Positions 24,178-32,670 of a stretch of 53,162 nt of DNA are shown in pieces. The stretch covers positions 1 to 53,162 of the forward strand of contig NZ_JACHNY010000013.1 in the NCBI RefSeq assembly GCF_014199625.1. The letters are read 5' to 3'. The notes under the pieces were generated by a model. It was not told the DNA's origin, made no database searches, and saw only the letters and a list, made by a program, of their open reading frames with translations. The position numbers and the translations under genes were made by a program. Source of the DNA: Sphingomonas abaci (GTDB lineage Bacteria > Pseudomonadota > Alphaproteobacteria > Sphingomonadales > Sphingomonadaceae). Position 1 is the stretch's first letter. Each line of letters opens with the position of its first letter.

Positions 24178-25410
24178 ATGATCCGCTTCCTTCCGCGCCT
24201 GCCTCTCCTGCTCGCCGCCATCGCGGGCCTGTCCCCGCCCGTCATGGCCGCCTCCGCGCGCCACCATCTGGTGCTCGACCGCGCGGTGGTGCTGATGCGG
24301 CACGGCGTGCGCGTGCCGCTGGAGGGCGAGGTGCCTGGCGACACGCGGAGCGCCGCGCCCTGGCCGCGCTGGCCGCTGCCGGAAAGCCAGGTGACGCCGC
24401 ATGGTGCGCGCGCGATGACGCTGCTCGGCCGGTTCGACCGCCGCCGCTGGGCCAAGGCCGGTCTGTTCCCCGCCACCGGCTGTCCGCGGCCGGGCACGAT
24501 CCGCATCCACAGCAACACCGCGATCCGCACCGTCCAGAGCGGCGATTCCTTTGCCGCCGGCTTCGCGCCCGGTTGCGGCATCGCGGTGGATCATCTGGGC
24601 GCGGACCAGGCCGATCCATTGTTCGAGCCGCTACGCGCCGGCGTCACCGCCTTCGACGCGCGCGCCGCCGTCGCCGCGATCGACCGCTATACCGGCGGCA
24701 TGGCGGCGCTCGCCGCGCGCCACCGGCCGGCGATCCGCCTGCTCGACCGGGTGCTCGACTGCGGCGACCCGCGCGGCTGCACCGGCGGCGGCGCGCCCGG
24801 CCTGCGCCCCTCGGCGGACGGGCGGGGCATCGACCTGTCGGGGCCGATCCGCAGCACATCGGGCATCGCGCAGGTGCTGCTGCTGCAATATGCGCAAGGG
24901 ATGCCGAAGGCCCAGGTCGGCTGGGGCCGCGCCGACGCCCGGACGATCGCGCGGCTGGGCACGCTTCATGCCGCCCTGTTCGACGTGTTCACCCGCTCCC
25001 CCTATATGGCCGCGCATCAGGCGGCGGCGCTGGCCGACCATATGCTCGCCGCGCTGACCCGGACGGACGGCCCCGCGCTCGACCTGCTGGTCGGCCACGA
25101 CACCAACGTCACCGCATTGGGCGCGGCGCTGGGCGTCGACCTCACCGCGCCTGGCTATGCGCCGAATGACGTCGCCCCCGGCGGCGCGATCCTGCTGGAA
25201 CGGTATCGCGACCCGCGTTCGGGTGCGCGCTATGTCCGTGCCGCCTATCAGGCGCAGCCGCTGGACGGCTTGCGCGCGCTATCGCCCGAAGTGGCGGTGA
25301 CGCCGCTGACCGTGAAGGGCTGCGCCACGCTCTGCCCGCTCCCGACCTTCGAACGCCTGCTCCGCGCCCGCCTCGCGCCGCTGGTGGCGCGACCGGCGCA
25401 GGGGTCCTAA
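24178..25410 (+). CDS. Histidine-type acid phosphatase (AppA/Agp-like)
   Basis: This 410-residue secreted phosphatase has a Sec signal peptide (cleavage near PPVMA). The catalytic R41-H42-G-V-R-V-P follows strand one, and H307-D308-T-N is the proton-donor pair of the histidine acid phosphatase branch. Paired cysteines (GCP, GCG, DCGDPRGC, GCATLC) suggest disulfides in the periplasm. Relatives act on glucose-1-phosphate or phytate. It follows the GNAT gene after 42 bases, and its 3' end overlaps the broken GNAT of the opposite strand by four bases. Confidence 0.9.
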   Translation: MIRFLPRLPLLLAAIAGLSPPVMAASARHHLVLDRAVVLMRHGVRVPLEGEVPGDTRSAAPWPRWPLPESQVTPHGARAMTLLGRFDRRRWAKAGLFPATGCPRPGTIRIHSNTAIRTVQSGDSFAAGFAPGCGIAVDHLGADQADPLFEPLRAGVTAFDARAAVAAIDRYTGGMAALAARHRPAIRLLDRVLDCGDPRGCTGGGAPGLRPSADGRGIDLSGPIRSTSGIAQVLLLQYAQGMPKAQVGWGRADARTIARLGTLHAALFDVFTRSPYMAAHQAAALADHMLAALTRTDGPALDLLVGHDTNVTALGAALGVDLTAPGYAPNDVAPGGAILLERYRDPRSGARYVRAAYQAQPLDGLRALSPEVAVTPLTVKGCATLCPLPTFERLLRARLAPLVARPAQGS

Positions 25411-25940
25411 CGTCCTGTGATCGCCGCCACCGCCGCCGCCAGCGCCGCGTCGCGTTGCGCGCTCAGGGCCGCCGGCGTCGTGGCGGCCAGGTCGAAGCGG
25501 AGCTCGTGCATCGTCATGCCGGAGCGATAGCCCTCCGGCCACACTGCCGTCTCTTCGAAGCCGCAGCGGCGGAAGAAGGGCGCGACCCGGGGCGAGGTGT
25601 CGACGGTGACATAGCGGGTCGGCGGGTCGGCGCGGGTGGCGACGTGCAGCAACCGCTCGAACAGCAGCAGCCGGCCGAGGCCGCAGCCATGCCAGCGTCA
25701 CGCCGCCATGCCCCAATAGAGCAGCGCCTTGTTGTAATGGTCCCAGACCTCATAGCCGCCGAACGCTGCCGCCGCGCCGTCCACCGCGACGACGAAGGCG
25801 GGGCCGTCCGGCGCGTCCAGCGTCTCCGCCAGCCATAGCCGGTCGCCCGCGCCGAAATAGCCGTCTTCATTGCCGTCGAAGATCGCCAGCACCGCGTCGC
25901 GATCGGTATCGGCATAGGGGCGGACGGCAAGGTCGGTCAT
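25407..25940 (-). pseudogene. GNAT acetyltransferase interrupted by an in-frame TGA
   Basis: From ATG 25940 (MTDLAVRPYADTDRDAVLAIF) the frame reads a normal GNAT N-terminus to LLYWGMAA, then meets TGA at 25700-25698. The same frame continues at once with RWHGCGLGRLLL, the acetyl-CoA motif A, and through VAPFFRRCGFEETAVWPEGY to the stop at 25407. Without the TGA it would be 177 residues. The truncated product lacks the cofactor site. A true pseudogene or a base-call error (for example CGA or TGG read as TGA) both fit. The start overlaps the PPTase stop (ATGA), so it belonged to the NRPS operon. Confidence 0.85.
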
Positions 25941-26509
25941 GCGGCGCTCCACACAGCCAGGGTCTCGATCGCATCGCCGCTGTCGCGTGTCCAGCAGTCG
26001 GAGCGGCCTTTGCAATTCGCAGTGGCGCGGACCCGATCGATCAGCCGCGTGTCGATCGTCTCGGGCGCGAGGCGGCGCGGCGTGCCGACCAGCTTGGCGT
26101 GCGCCTCCTTGATCGTCCAGCGGCGCAGCCACGCGCGGGGCTGGTCTGCGACCGGCAGGTGGCGCAGGTCGCGCGTCTCCCCGGCCGTCAGCATGTCCCA
26201 GAGCGGCGGTTGGCCGTCGACCAGCTCGCGATCGACCGCGATCCGGCACCGCGCCGCGCCGATCAGGCAACAGTCGCCGCGCCCCGCCAGGCTGACATGC
26301 CAGCCGGGCGGATGGGCCACAAAAGGCGCGCCCGCCGCATCGCGGGCGAGGCGGATGGCGTCGGCCGCGTCGCCGCTGAGCCGGCCGAGCAGCGCGGCGA
26401 CCAGAGGCTGGCGTCGCCCCCGCCCCGGATCGGCGATGCGCCAGGCCACCGGCGCCGCGCCATCCCAGTCGAGCGCCGCCAACGGCCCGTCATGCCAGAT
26501 CGGACTCAC
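25937..26509 (-). CDS. 4'-phosphopantetheinyl transferase, Sfp type
   Basis: This 190-residue enzyme transfers phosphopantetheine from CoA to the carrier-domain serine. The signatures are AVDRELVDG in the middle and WTIKEAHAKLVG near residues 135-146, the Mg/CoA motif WxxKEA. The GTG at 26509 overlaps the NRPS stop (GTGA), so it is translationally coupled and probably dedicated to that NRPS. It is somewhat short compared with Sfp. The stop overlaps the start of the interrupted GNAT gene. Confidence 0.9.
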   Translation of the reverse strand: MSPIWHDGPLAALDWDGAAPVAWRIADPGRGRRQPLVAALLGRLSGDAADAIRLARDAAGAPFVAHPPGWHVSLAGRGDCCLIGAARCRIAVDRELVDGQPPLWDMLTAGETRDLRHLPVADQPRAWLRRWTIKEAHAKLVGTPRRLAPETIDTRLIDRVRATANCKGRSDCWTRDSGDAIETLAVWSAA

Positions 26510-29500
26510 GCGGCCCCGGTGACGATCCGCGCCGGGCTACCTTCCCAATTGGTGCCGTCGGGTAACGTCTCGCCCTTCATCACCACCGACAGGTCGCCGA
26601 GCTGCGCGTCCGCGCCGACCTCCGCGTCGTAGAGGACGATGGCGAGCGAGCCGATCGTCGCGCGGTCGCCGACGGTGATCGCGCCGACCTTCATCACCCG
26701 ATCCTCGAACAGGTGCGTCTGGAGACCCGCATAGTCGTTGAGCGCGACATCGTCGCCGATCGTCACCAGGTCGTGCTCGGTCAGGTCGGTGGTGTCGATA
26801 TAGCAGCGCTTGCCGATCGTCGCCCCCATCAACCGCAGGTAGAGGCCGATCCAGGGCGTGCCGCGCAGCGGCTCCAGCAGGTTGGCGACCGCCAGATTCT
26901 CATAGGTCGCGGTGACCAGCTCGGTGCGCCAGACAAAGGTGCTCCACAAGGGCGCGGTAGTGGCGGTGTAGCGGCCGACCACCAGCCATTTGAGCGCCAG
27001 CACGAACGCCCCGCAAGCCAGGCAGAAGCCGATATAGAGGAAGGGGAAGGCCGTCACGATCACCAGCCCGCCGCGCTCCAGATCGTCCAGGTCGCCGACG
27101 ATCGACAGCAACAGGCTGAAGAACACCAGGAAGGCGGTCAGCGACAGGGTGGCGCGGATCGCCTCGATCGACAGGCGGGTGGCGATCAGCCCGCGCGAGG
27201 GATTGAAGCGCGCGCCCTCGTCGAACATCGTCGCGACCTGGCGCACCGGCAGCTTGAACGCGGGCGATCCGAACCAGGTGCTACCCGCTTCCATGGCCAG
27301 CGCCGGGTCCTCGGGCGGCTTGGACAGGACGCCGATCAGCACCTCGTCGCCGATCTGCGCGCCGCTCGGCAACAGCGCCGAATTGCCGATGAAGCTGCGC
27401 CGGCCGATCCGGGTATGCGCCAGCTCGATCGTGCCATGGCCGATCTTCGCGGCACCGAAGATGACCGAGTCGGCGATGAAGCTTTCCGGCCCGATCTCCA
27501 CCAGATCGGGGACGATCGCGCTGGCGGTGGAAATCTCCGCCCGTCGGCCGACCTTCACGCCCAGCGCCCGGTACCAGGGGATGACATAGAGGGTCGCGAA
27601 GATCGGGTGCAGCAGCCTGAGCGCCAGGTCGTTGATCTGCTTGACCATCCAATAGCGAACGTAGAACCAGCTGCCCAACCGGTAGATGCCGGGCGACACC
27701 CGGCCCAGGATCAGGCGCTTGGCCAGCACGGTCAGCACGCACATCATGACCACATAGGTGACGGCGAGCAGCGGCGAGACCAGCATATAGGCATAGCCGG
27801 TCGTCGCCCAGTCGAGCTCGATCAGCGCGATCAGGCCCGGCGCGATCGGCAGGATGGCCAGGATCGGCAGCAGCAGCGCGCCGACCAGCAGCCCCAGCGA
27901 CGGGCCGAGCCCGCCGGTCCTGCCCGCGACCATGGCCGGCTCGACCGCCGCGGCGAAGCGGGCGGGCGATCCGGTCCAGCGCTCGCGCGCGGGCACCACC
28001 ATCTCCGCCGGCAGCGCCGACATGTCGTCGAGAATCGCATCCGCCTCCAGCCGGGCGTCGCGGCCGACCACCGCCTGCGACCCCACGAACGCCCGGTCGC
28101 CCAGCGTCACCCGGCCGAGCCGCAGCAGCCCGCGCTCGACCGCGCTGGTCGCCATCACTGCCTGGTCGCTCACGATCGCGTCGTCGCCGCAGGCGAACAG
28201 GTCGGCTGTGTCGATCACCCCGGTGCCGAGATAGGCGCGCTTGCCGATCCTGGCGCCCAGCATCCGGTAATAGCCCCGGATCATCGGCGTGCCGGCGATA
28301 TAGGGCGTCGCGGTCACCGCGATGATCCGCCGCACCAGCCACCAGCGGAAGTAATAGCTGCCCCACAAGGGGTAATCGCCCGCCTTGAACCGCCCGACGA
28401 TCAGCCATTTCGCCGCGATCGACAGGAACATGGAGGCGACCGGCACGATGGTGAAGAACAAGGCGCTGAGGATCAGCGCGTCGATCCGGCTCATCCGCGC
28501 CGCCAGATGCGTATAGGCGATATAGGGCGTGAACCATTGCAGGCCCGCCAGCGTGTAGATCGGGATCAGCGCCAGCGTCTGCGCCGCGACGCACAGCCAG
28601 CGCTGCCATTCGGGCACGCGGTGGAAGCTGTCCTCCTCCAGCAGCGCGACCGGGGCCGCGCCGCCGATCCGCTGCGCCAGCGCGCGGATGGTGGGGGCGG
28701 CATAGACGTCCTCCAGCGACAGGCCTGCCAGCCCCGGCACCTTGCGCGCCGCCGACACCAGCCGCGCCGCCTTCAGCGAATGGCCGCCCAGGTCCTCGAA
28801 CAGGTCGTCCAGCACCGAGACGGGCTGCGGCGCGAACGCCTCGGCCCAGATGCGGTGGAGCACCTCTTCCATCGGCGTCGCCGGCGGCGCGACCGCGCGG
28901 CCGGTGTCGACGGTCACCTCGGGCTTGACCAGCGCCTTGCGGTCGACCTTGCCCGAGGCGGGCAGCGTCGGCAGCGCGGCCATCATCTGATAGGCGGCCG
29001 GGCGCATGTAGTTGGGCAACCGCTCGGTCACCCGCGCCTTGACGCCGCCTATGTCGACCGTCTCGCCGCTGCGCGCGACGATGAACGCGGCCAGGAATTC
29101 CGCGCCATCGGCATCGTTGAACAGATGCACGACCGCCTGCGCCACGCCCGGCGCCTCGCCGATCACCGCCTCGATCTCGGCGAGCTCGACGCGGAAGCCG
29201 CGAATCTTGACCTGCGTGTCGATCCGCCCGACAAAGTCGATGTCGCCTGCCGCGTCCAGCCGGACGAGGTCGCCCGAGCGATAGATCCGCTCCGGCCCGC
29301 CCGACACGGTGTCGAACGGCGTCGTGGTGAACTTCTCGGCGGTCAGGTCGGGTCGGTTGACGTACCCGACGCCGACGCCTGGGCCGCCGATCACCAGTTC
29401 GCCCTCCTGCCCCGCCGCGACCGGCTGCAGATGGTCGTCCACGATCCAGGCTGTATAGCCGGGCAGGGGCTTGCCGATGGTGATGCGCTGGCCGGGATGC

Positions 29501-30546
29501 ACCTCGGTCCAGGTCGCGGTCACCGACGTCTCGGTCGGGCCATAGGTGTTGAGCAGGCGCAACCCCGGACGCGCCAGCCGGCGCGGCAGGTCGGGCGGAC
29601 AGGCCTCGCCGCCCATGTTGATCAGGCGCAGGCTTGGCACCGGATGCTCGACCAGCGCGATCAGCGAGGGGACGACATGCCAGATCGTCGTCCCCTCCGC
29701 CGCCAGCGCGATCGCCACGTCGGGACCGCTCGACGCCAGCGCCTCCGTCGCGACCAGCAGCGTCGCGCCGACGAAGAAGGCGCTCCACATCGTCTCGACC
29801 GACATGTCGAAGGCCAGGCTGAACCCGCCGAACACAATGTCGGCCGGGTCCAGCGCCAGGATCGCGCTTTCGGATCGGACCAGGTGGCAGGCATTGGCAT
29901 GGGTGATCATCACCCCCTTGGGCCGGCCGGTCGTGCCCGAGGTGTAGATGATATAGGCCAGGTCCTGCGGGTCCGACCCCGTCGCGTCGCGCGGCAGCGG
30001 CAGCGGCGGCTCGGCGGCCAGATCGCCCAGCTCGGCGTCGATCGCCAGCGTCCGCCCGCCGATCTCCCCGGCGCGACCCGCGACCGTGATGGTCAGCGCC
30101 GCGCCGCTGTCCTCGACGATGAACGCGATGCGATCCTGTGGATAACCCCAGTCGACCGGCACATAGGCGGCGCCCGCGCGCAGGACGCCCAGGATCGCCA
30201 TATACTGGTCCAGCCCCCGCGGCAGGCACAGCACCACCCGGTCGCCCCGGCCGATTCCCATCGCCCGCAGCCGATGCGCCAACGACAGGCTGCGCCGCGC
30301 CAGCATGTCATAGGTCCATGCCGTCACCCGGCCATATTCCTCGTCCGCGCCGATCAGCGTCAGCGCGGTGGCCGGGCCATGGTCGCGGACGGTGGCGTCG
30401 AACAGCTCGTGGAGCAGTTCGTCGCGGGCATAGGGCGCGCCGGGGCGCAGTTCCGGCGCGGGGGCGATCGGGGCCTGGATGCTCGGCGGCGCCTGGCGGC
30501 CGGGCGGCGTGGCAGGGTCGGTGAGAAGCGGCGTTTCCGCTGGCAT
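26506..30546 (-). CDS. Pls/PosA-family single-module membrane non-ribosomal peptide synthetase
   Basis: This 1346-residue protein has an adenylation domain at ~35-530 (AYIIYTSGTTGRPKGV, NTYGPTETSV, YRSGDLVRL, GRIDTQVKIRGFRVEL, and lysine in SGKVDRKAL), then a carrier domain with Ser590 in GGHSLKA. Instead of a condensation domain, the C-terminal ~700 residues hold three repeats, each with paired membrane helices and a left-handed beta-helix/hexapeptide domain (GARIGKRAYLG, GVKVGRRAEI, GATIGKRCYID). This is the layout of epsilon-poly-lysine synthetase (Pls), which makes homopolymers from one amino acid. The substrate here is not determined. It is first in a coupled run with the PPTase and GNAT. 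Confidence 0.92.
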   Translation of the reverse strand: MPAETPLLTDPATPPGRQAPPSIQAPIAPAPELRPGAPYARDELLHELFDATVRDHGPATALTLIGADEEYGRVTAWTYDMLARRSLSLAHRLRAMGIGRGDRVVLCLPRGLDQYMAILGVLRAGAAYVPVDWGYPQDRIAFIVEDSGAALTITVAGRAGEIGGRTLAIDAELGDLAAEPPLPLPRDATGSDPQDLAYIIYTSGTTGRPKGVMITHANACHLVRSESAILALDPADIVFGGFSLAFDMSVETMWSAFFVGATLLVATEALASSGPDVAIALAAEGTTIWHVVPSLIALVEHPVPSLRLINMGGEACPPDLPRRLARPGLRLLNTYGPTETSVTATWTEVHPGQRITIGKPLPGYTAWIVDDHLQPVAAGQEGELVIGGPGVGVGYVNRPDLTAEKFTTTPFDTVSGGPERIYRSGDLVRLDAAGDIDFVGRIDTQVKIRGFRVELAEIEAVIGEAPGVAQAVVHLFNDADGAEFLAAFIVARSGETVDIGGVKARVTERLPNYMRPAAYQMMAALPTLPASGKVDRKALVKPEVTVDTGRAVAPPATPMEEVLHRIWAEAFAPQPVSVLDDLFEDLGGHSLKAARLVSAARKVPGLAGLSLEDVYAAPTIRALAQRIGGAAPVALLEEDSFHRVPEWQRWLCVAAQTLALIPIYTLAGLQWFTPYIAYTHLAARMSRIDALILSALFFTIVPVASMFLSIAAKWLIVGRFKAGDYPLWGSYYFRWWLVRRIIAVTATPYIAGTPMIRGYYRMLGARIGKRAYLGTGVIDTADLFACGDDAIVSDQAVMATSAVERGLLRLGRVTLGDRAFVGSQAVVGRDARLEADAILDDMSALPAEMVVPARERWTGSPARFAAAVEPAMVAGRTGGLGPSLGLLVGALLLPILAILPIAPGLIALIELDWATTGYAYMLVSPLLAVTYVVMMCVLTVLAKRLILGRVSPGIYRLGSWFYVRYWMVKQINDLALRLLHPIFATLYVIPWYRALGVKVGRRAEISTASAIVPDLVEIGPESFIADSVIFGAAKIGHGTIELAHTRIGRRSFIGNSALLPSGAQIGDEVLIGVLSKPPEDPALAMEAGSTWFGSPAFKLPVRQVATMFDEGARFNPSRGLIATRLSIEAIRATLSLTAFLVFFSLLLSIVGDLDDLERGGLVIVTAFPFLYIGFCLACGAFVLALKWLVVGRYTATTAPLWSTFVWRTELVTATYENLAVANLLEPLRGTPWIGLYLRLMGATIGKRCYIDTTDLTEHDLVTIGDDVALNDYAGLQTHLFEDRVMKVGAITVGDRATIGSLAIVLYDAEVGADAQLGDLSVVMKGETLPDGTNWEGSPARIVTGAA

Positions 30547-30590
30547 CGGCTGAACGGTCCTGTGGATAAGTTGGACGGGCGACGACGGGC

Positions 30591-31556
30591 CTAGCTGCGC
30601 CGGATCAGCGCGCGGGCGAGCCGCCGGTCCTCCAGCGAATAATAGAGCCAGATCCTGCCGCCCTCGACCACCACCGAGGCGGCGAAGGCGATATCGGTCG
30701 CACCACGGTCATCGGCCGGCGGCGGCAGGACCAGCGGCTCGATGCCGCGCGCGACAACGCGGGTGTAATGGTCGTCGAACGCCACCCAGCCGATCCGCCA
30801 GCGCGCGTCGCGCGTCGCGCCATTGTAGAACATCACCGGCCGCGCCGGATCGTCGGTCAGCAGCGGCCCTGTGGATAAATGCCAGTCGTCCCAGCTATTC
30901 TCGCGCGGCATGAACGGGGTGGGCTGTTCGTCCCAGGGTCCCGCCACATCCGCGCCGATCGCCAGACCGATGCGCGACGCATCGTCGGCGGCATATTCGT
31001 AGAACAGCCGCCAGCGCCCGTCCGCGGTGCGGTCGACCGTCGCCTCCTTGGTATTGCCCTCCGACTTGGACGAGGCGAGCGCGACGCCGCTCTTCACCAG
31101 CCGGTCGAGCGACGGGCCGGCGGCATAGGACAGCTCGCCGTGCGAATGATCGGCCAGCACGCCCGAATAATAGACGATGTACCCGTCCGGCCCGCGCACC
31201 ACGGTCGGGTCCTCGACCCCGCCGGCATCGTGATCGTCCGGACCCGGCACGATCGCGGGCGCGTCCAGCATGGTGAAGTGGCGGCCGTCGTCGCTCCATC
31301 CCGCCCAGATCACGCCGGTATCGGTCAGCGTCTCGCCCGGCTTCACCACCGCGCGCACCATCAGGCCCCAGCGGCCATCGGCCTCGCGCCAGACATAGGG
31401 GCTCATCAGGTCGCGCGCCATCAGCGCGGCCGGACCGTCCAGCGTCACCGCCTCGATCCGCTTGACGTTGAAGTCGAGGTCGAAGGGCACGTCGACCACC
31501 GCATCCTTGCGATGCGGATCGGCGGTGGATTGGCGCGCGCGCATCCCCGCGCTCAT
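30591..31556 (-). CDS. GH130/GH43-like five-bladed propeller glycosidase
   Basis: This 321-residue protein has no signal peptide. Propeller features are SPYVWREADGRWGLMVRA, GGVEDPTVVRGPDGYIVYYSG with the acidic site, KEATVDRTADGRWRLFYEY and IWLYYSLEDRRL. It is distinct from the GH130 at the left end. It starts with an ATGA overlap on the SDR gene; a second ATG four codons in is possible. With the SDR and the divergent TonB receptor it suggests use of an oligosaccharide (inference). The bond cleaved is unknown. Confidence 0.8.
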   Translation of the reverse strand: MSAGMRARQSTADPHRKDAVVDVPFDLDFNVKRIEAVTLDGPAALMARDLMSPYVWREADGRWGLMVRAVVKPGETLTDTGVIWAGWSDDGRHFTMLDAPAIVPGPDDHDAGGVEDPTVVRGPDGYIVYYSGVLADHSHGELSYAAGPSLDRLVKSGVALASSKSEGNTKEATVDRTADGRWRLFYEYAADDASRIGLAIGADVAGPWDEQPTPFMPRENSWDDWHLSTGPLLTDDPARPVMFYNGATRDARWRIGWVAFDDHYTRVVARGIEPLVLPPPADDRGATDIAFAASVVVEGGRIWLYYSLEDRRLARALIRRS

Positions 31557-32320
31557 GCGCCCAGGGCCTGCATCAGCGACAGACCGCCATCGATCACGAT
31601 CCGCGCGCCGGTGATGTAGCGCGCCCGGTCGGACGCCAGGAAGACGGCGAGGTCCGCCACCTCCGCCGGCTGACCGGCCCGGCCGAGCGGGATGTTCTGC
31701 TCCAGCGTGCGGCGATAGGCGTCGTCGCGCTCGGCGCGCGCGTTCATCGGCGTCAGGATCATGCCCGGCTCGATCGCGTTGACGCGGATGCCGCGCGGCG
31801 CTTCCTCGATCGCCAGCGTCTCGACCAGGTTGGACAGGCCGCCCTTGGCCGCGCAATAATCGGCGCCGCCCGCGCGCACCGCATAGGCATGGATCGAGGA
31901 GATGTGCAGGATCGCGGCATCGCCCGGCGCGGTCCCCCGCCCGGTCAGGAACCGGCGCGAGGTCAGGAACGCACCGGTCAGGTCGGTGTCGAGCAGCCGC
32001 CGCCACTGCGCCAGCGTCATGTCGCGCACGGTCACGCCTGACATGTTGAGCCCCGCCGAATTGACCAGCACCGCCGCCGGTCCCCAGGCCGCCTCCACCG
32101 CCCCAAAGGCCCGGTCGACCGAGGCTTCGTCGTCGACATGCGCCTGCACGGTCATCGCCGTGCCGCCCGCCCTGGTCACCGCCGCCGCCGTCGCGTCGGC
32201 CGCCGCCTGGTCCTGGTAGAACAGGATCGCGACCCGCGCCCCCGTTGCGCCGAACGCCTCGGCACAGGCCGCGCCTATCCCCGACTCGGCTCCCGTCACG
32301 ATCACGGTCCTCTCCGCCAC
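31553..32320 (-). CDS. Short-chain dehydrogenase/reductase
   Basis: This 255-residue classical SDR has NAD(P) motif VTGAESGIGAAC, then VNSAGLN and the catalytic Tyr-x3-Lys in ADYCAAKGGLSN. It ends in YITGARIVIDGGLS. It resembles glucose/sugar-alcohol dehydrogenases by its neighbours rather than by a diagnostic residue. I start at the GTG at 32320: AAGGAGG ends five bases before it, whereas the TTG at 32335 has none. Its stop overlaps the propeller glycosidase start (ATGA). Confidence 0.88.
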   Translation of the reverse strand: MAERTVIVTGAESGIGAACAEAFGATGARVAILFYQDQAAADATAAAVTRAGGTAMTVQAHVDDEASVDRAFGAVEAAWGPAAVLVNSAGLNMSGVTVRDMTLAQWRRLLDTDLTGAFLTSRRFLTGRGTAPGDAAILHISSIHAYAVRAGGADYCAAKGGLSNLVETLAIEEAPRGIRVNAIEPGMILTPMNARAERDDAYRRTLEQNIPLGRAGQPAEVADLAVFLASDRARYITGARIVIDGGLSLMQALGA

Positions 32321-32670
32321 CCTCGCCTCCTTCAACCGTTGAACCCGCGTAACGAATGTTGATCGACATTAGTTCATCGGCACGCCGCCGCCAGGGCCGA
32401 TTCTTGAACATCGGCCGGCGTCGCCCAAGACGGGAGGCTTGGCGGTCCGCTCCGGCCAGGTCGTGGACAGATGTTCGCCTCGATCGATCAAGTCCTTCAT
32501 CAGAATACGGAAATCTATGTCCTGCCGGTCTTGTCCGATGCACGTTCCGACATGGGGTTTTTCCGTCAGTCTCGTGACAAATCGCTCATCTTGCGCCCGC
32601 CATCTTGCCAGCGATCGGTCGTGCCGCGATGCACAATCTGTCCGATACAAAGTAACATTGAGAGTCGCCG
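32321..32670. promoter_or_regulatory. Divergent control region of the SDR operon and TonB receptor
   Basis: No gene is seen in these 350 bases. The part next to the SDR holds two symmetric sites. TTCAA-CCG-TTGAA lies at 32331-32343 and overlaps the SDR ribosome-binding region. AATGTTGATCGACATT lies at 32355-32370 (arms AATGT/ACATT, one asymmetric pair). They look like operators for a sugar-responsive repressor, but none is encoded beside them. Base composition is lower in GC than the flanking genes. Confidence 0.45.

Noticed and set aside
26713..30594. A 1293-codon open frame opposite the NRPS
   Set aside because: Same reason: the NRPS on the minus strand shows all adenylation motifs, while this frame has only Arg/His/Asp/Gly-rich sequence.
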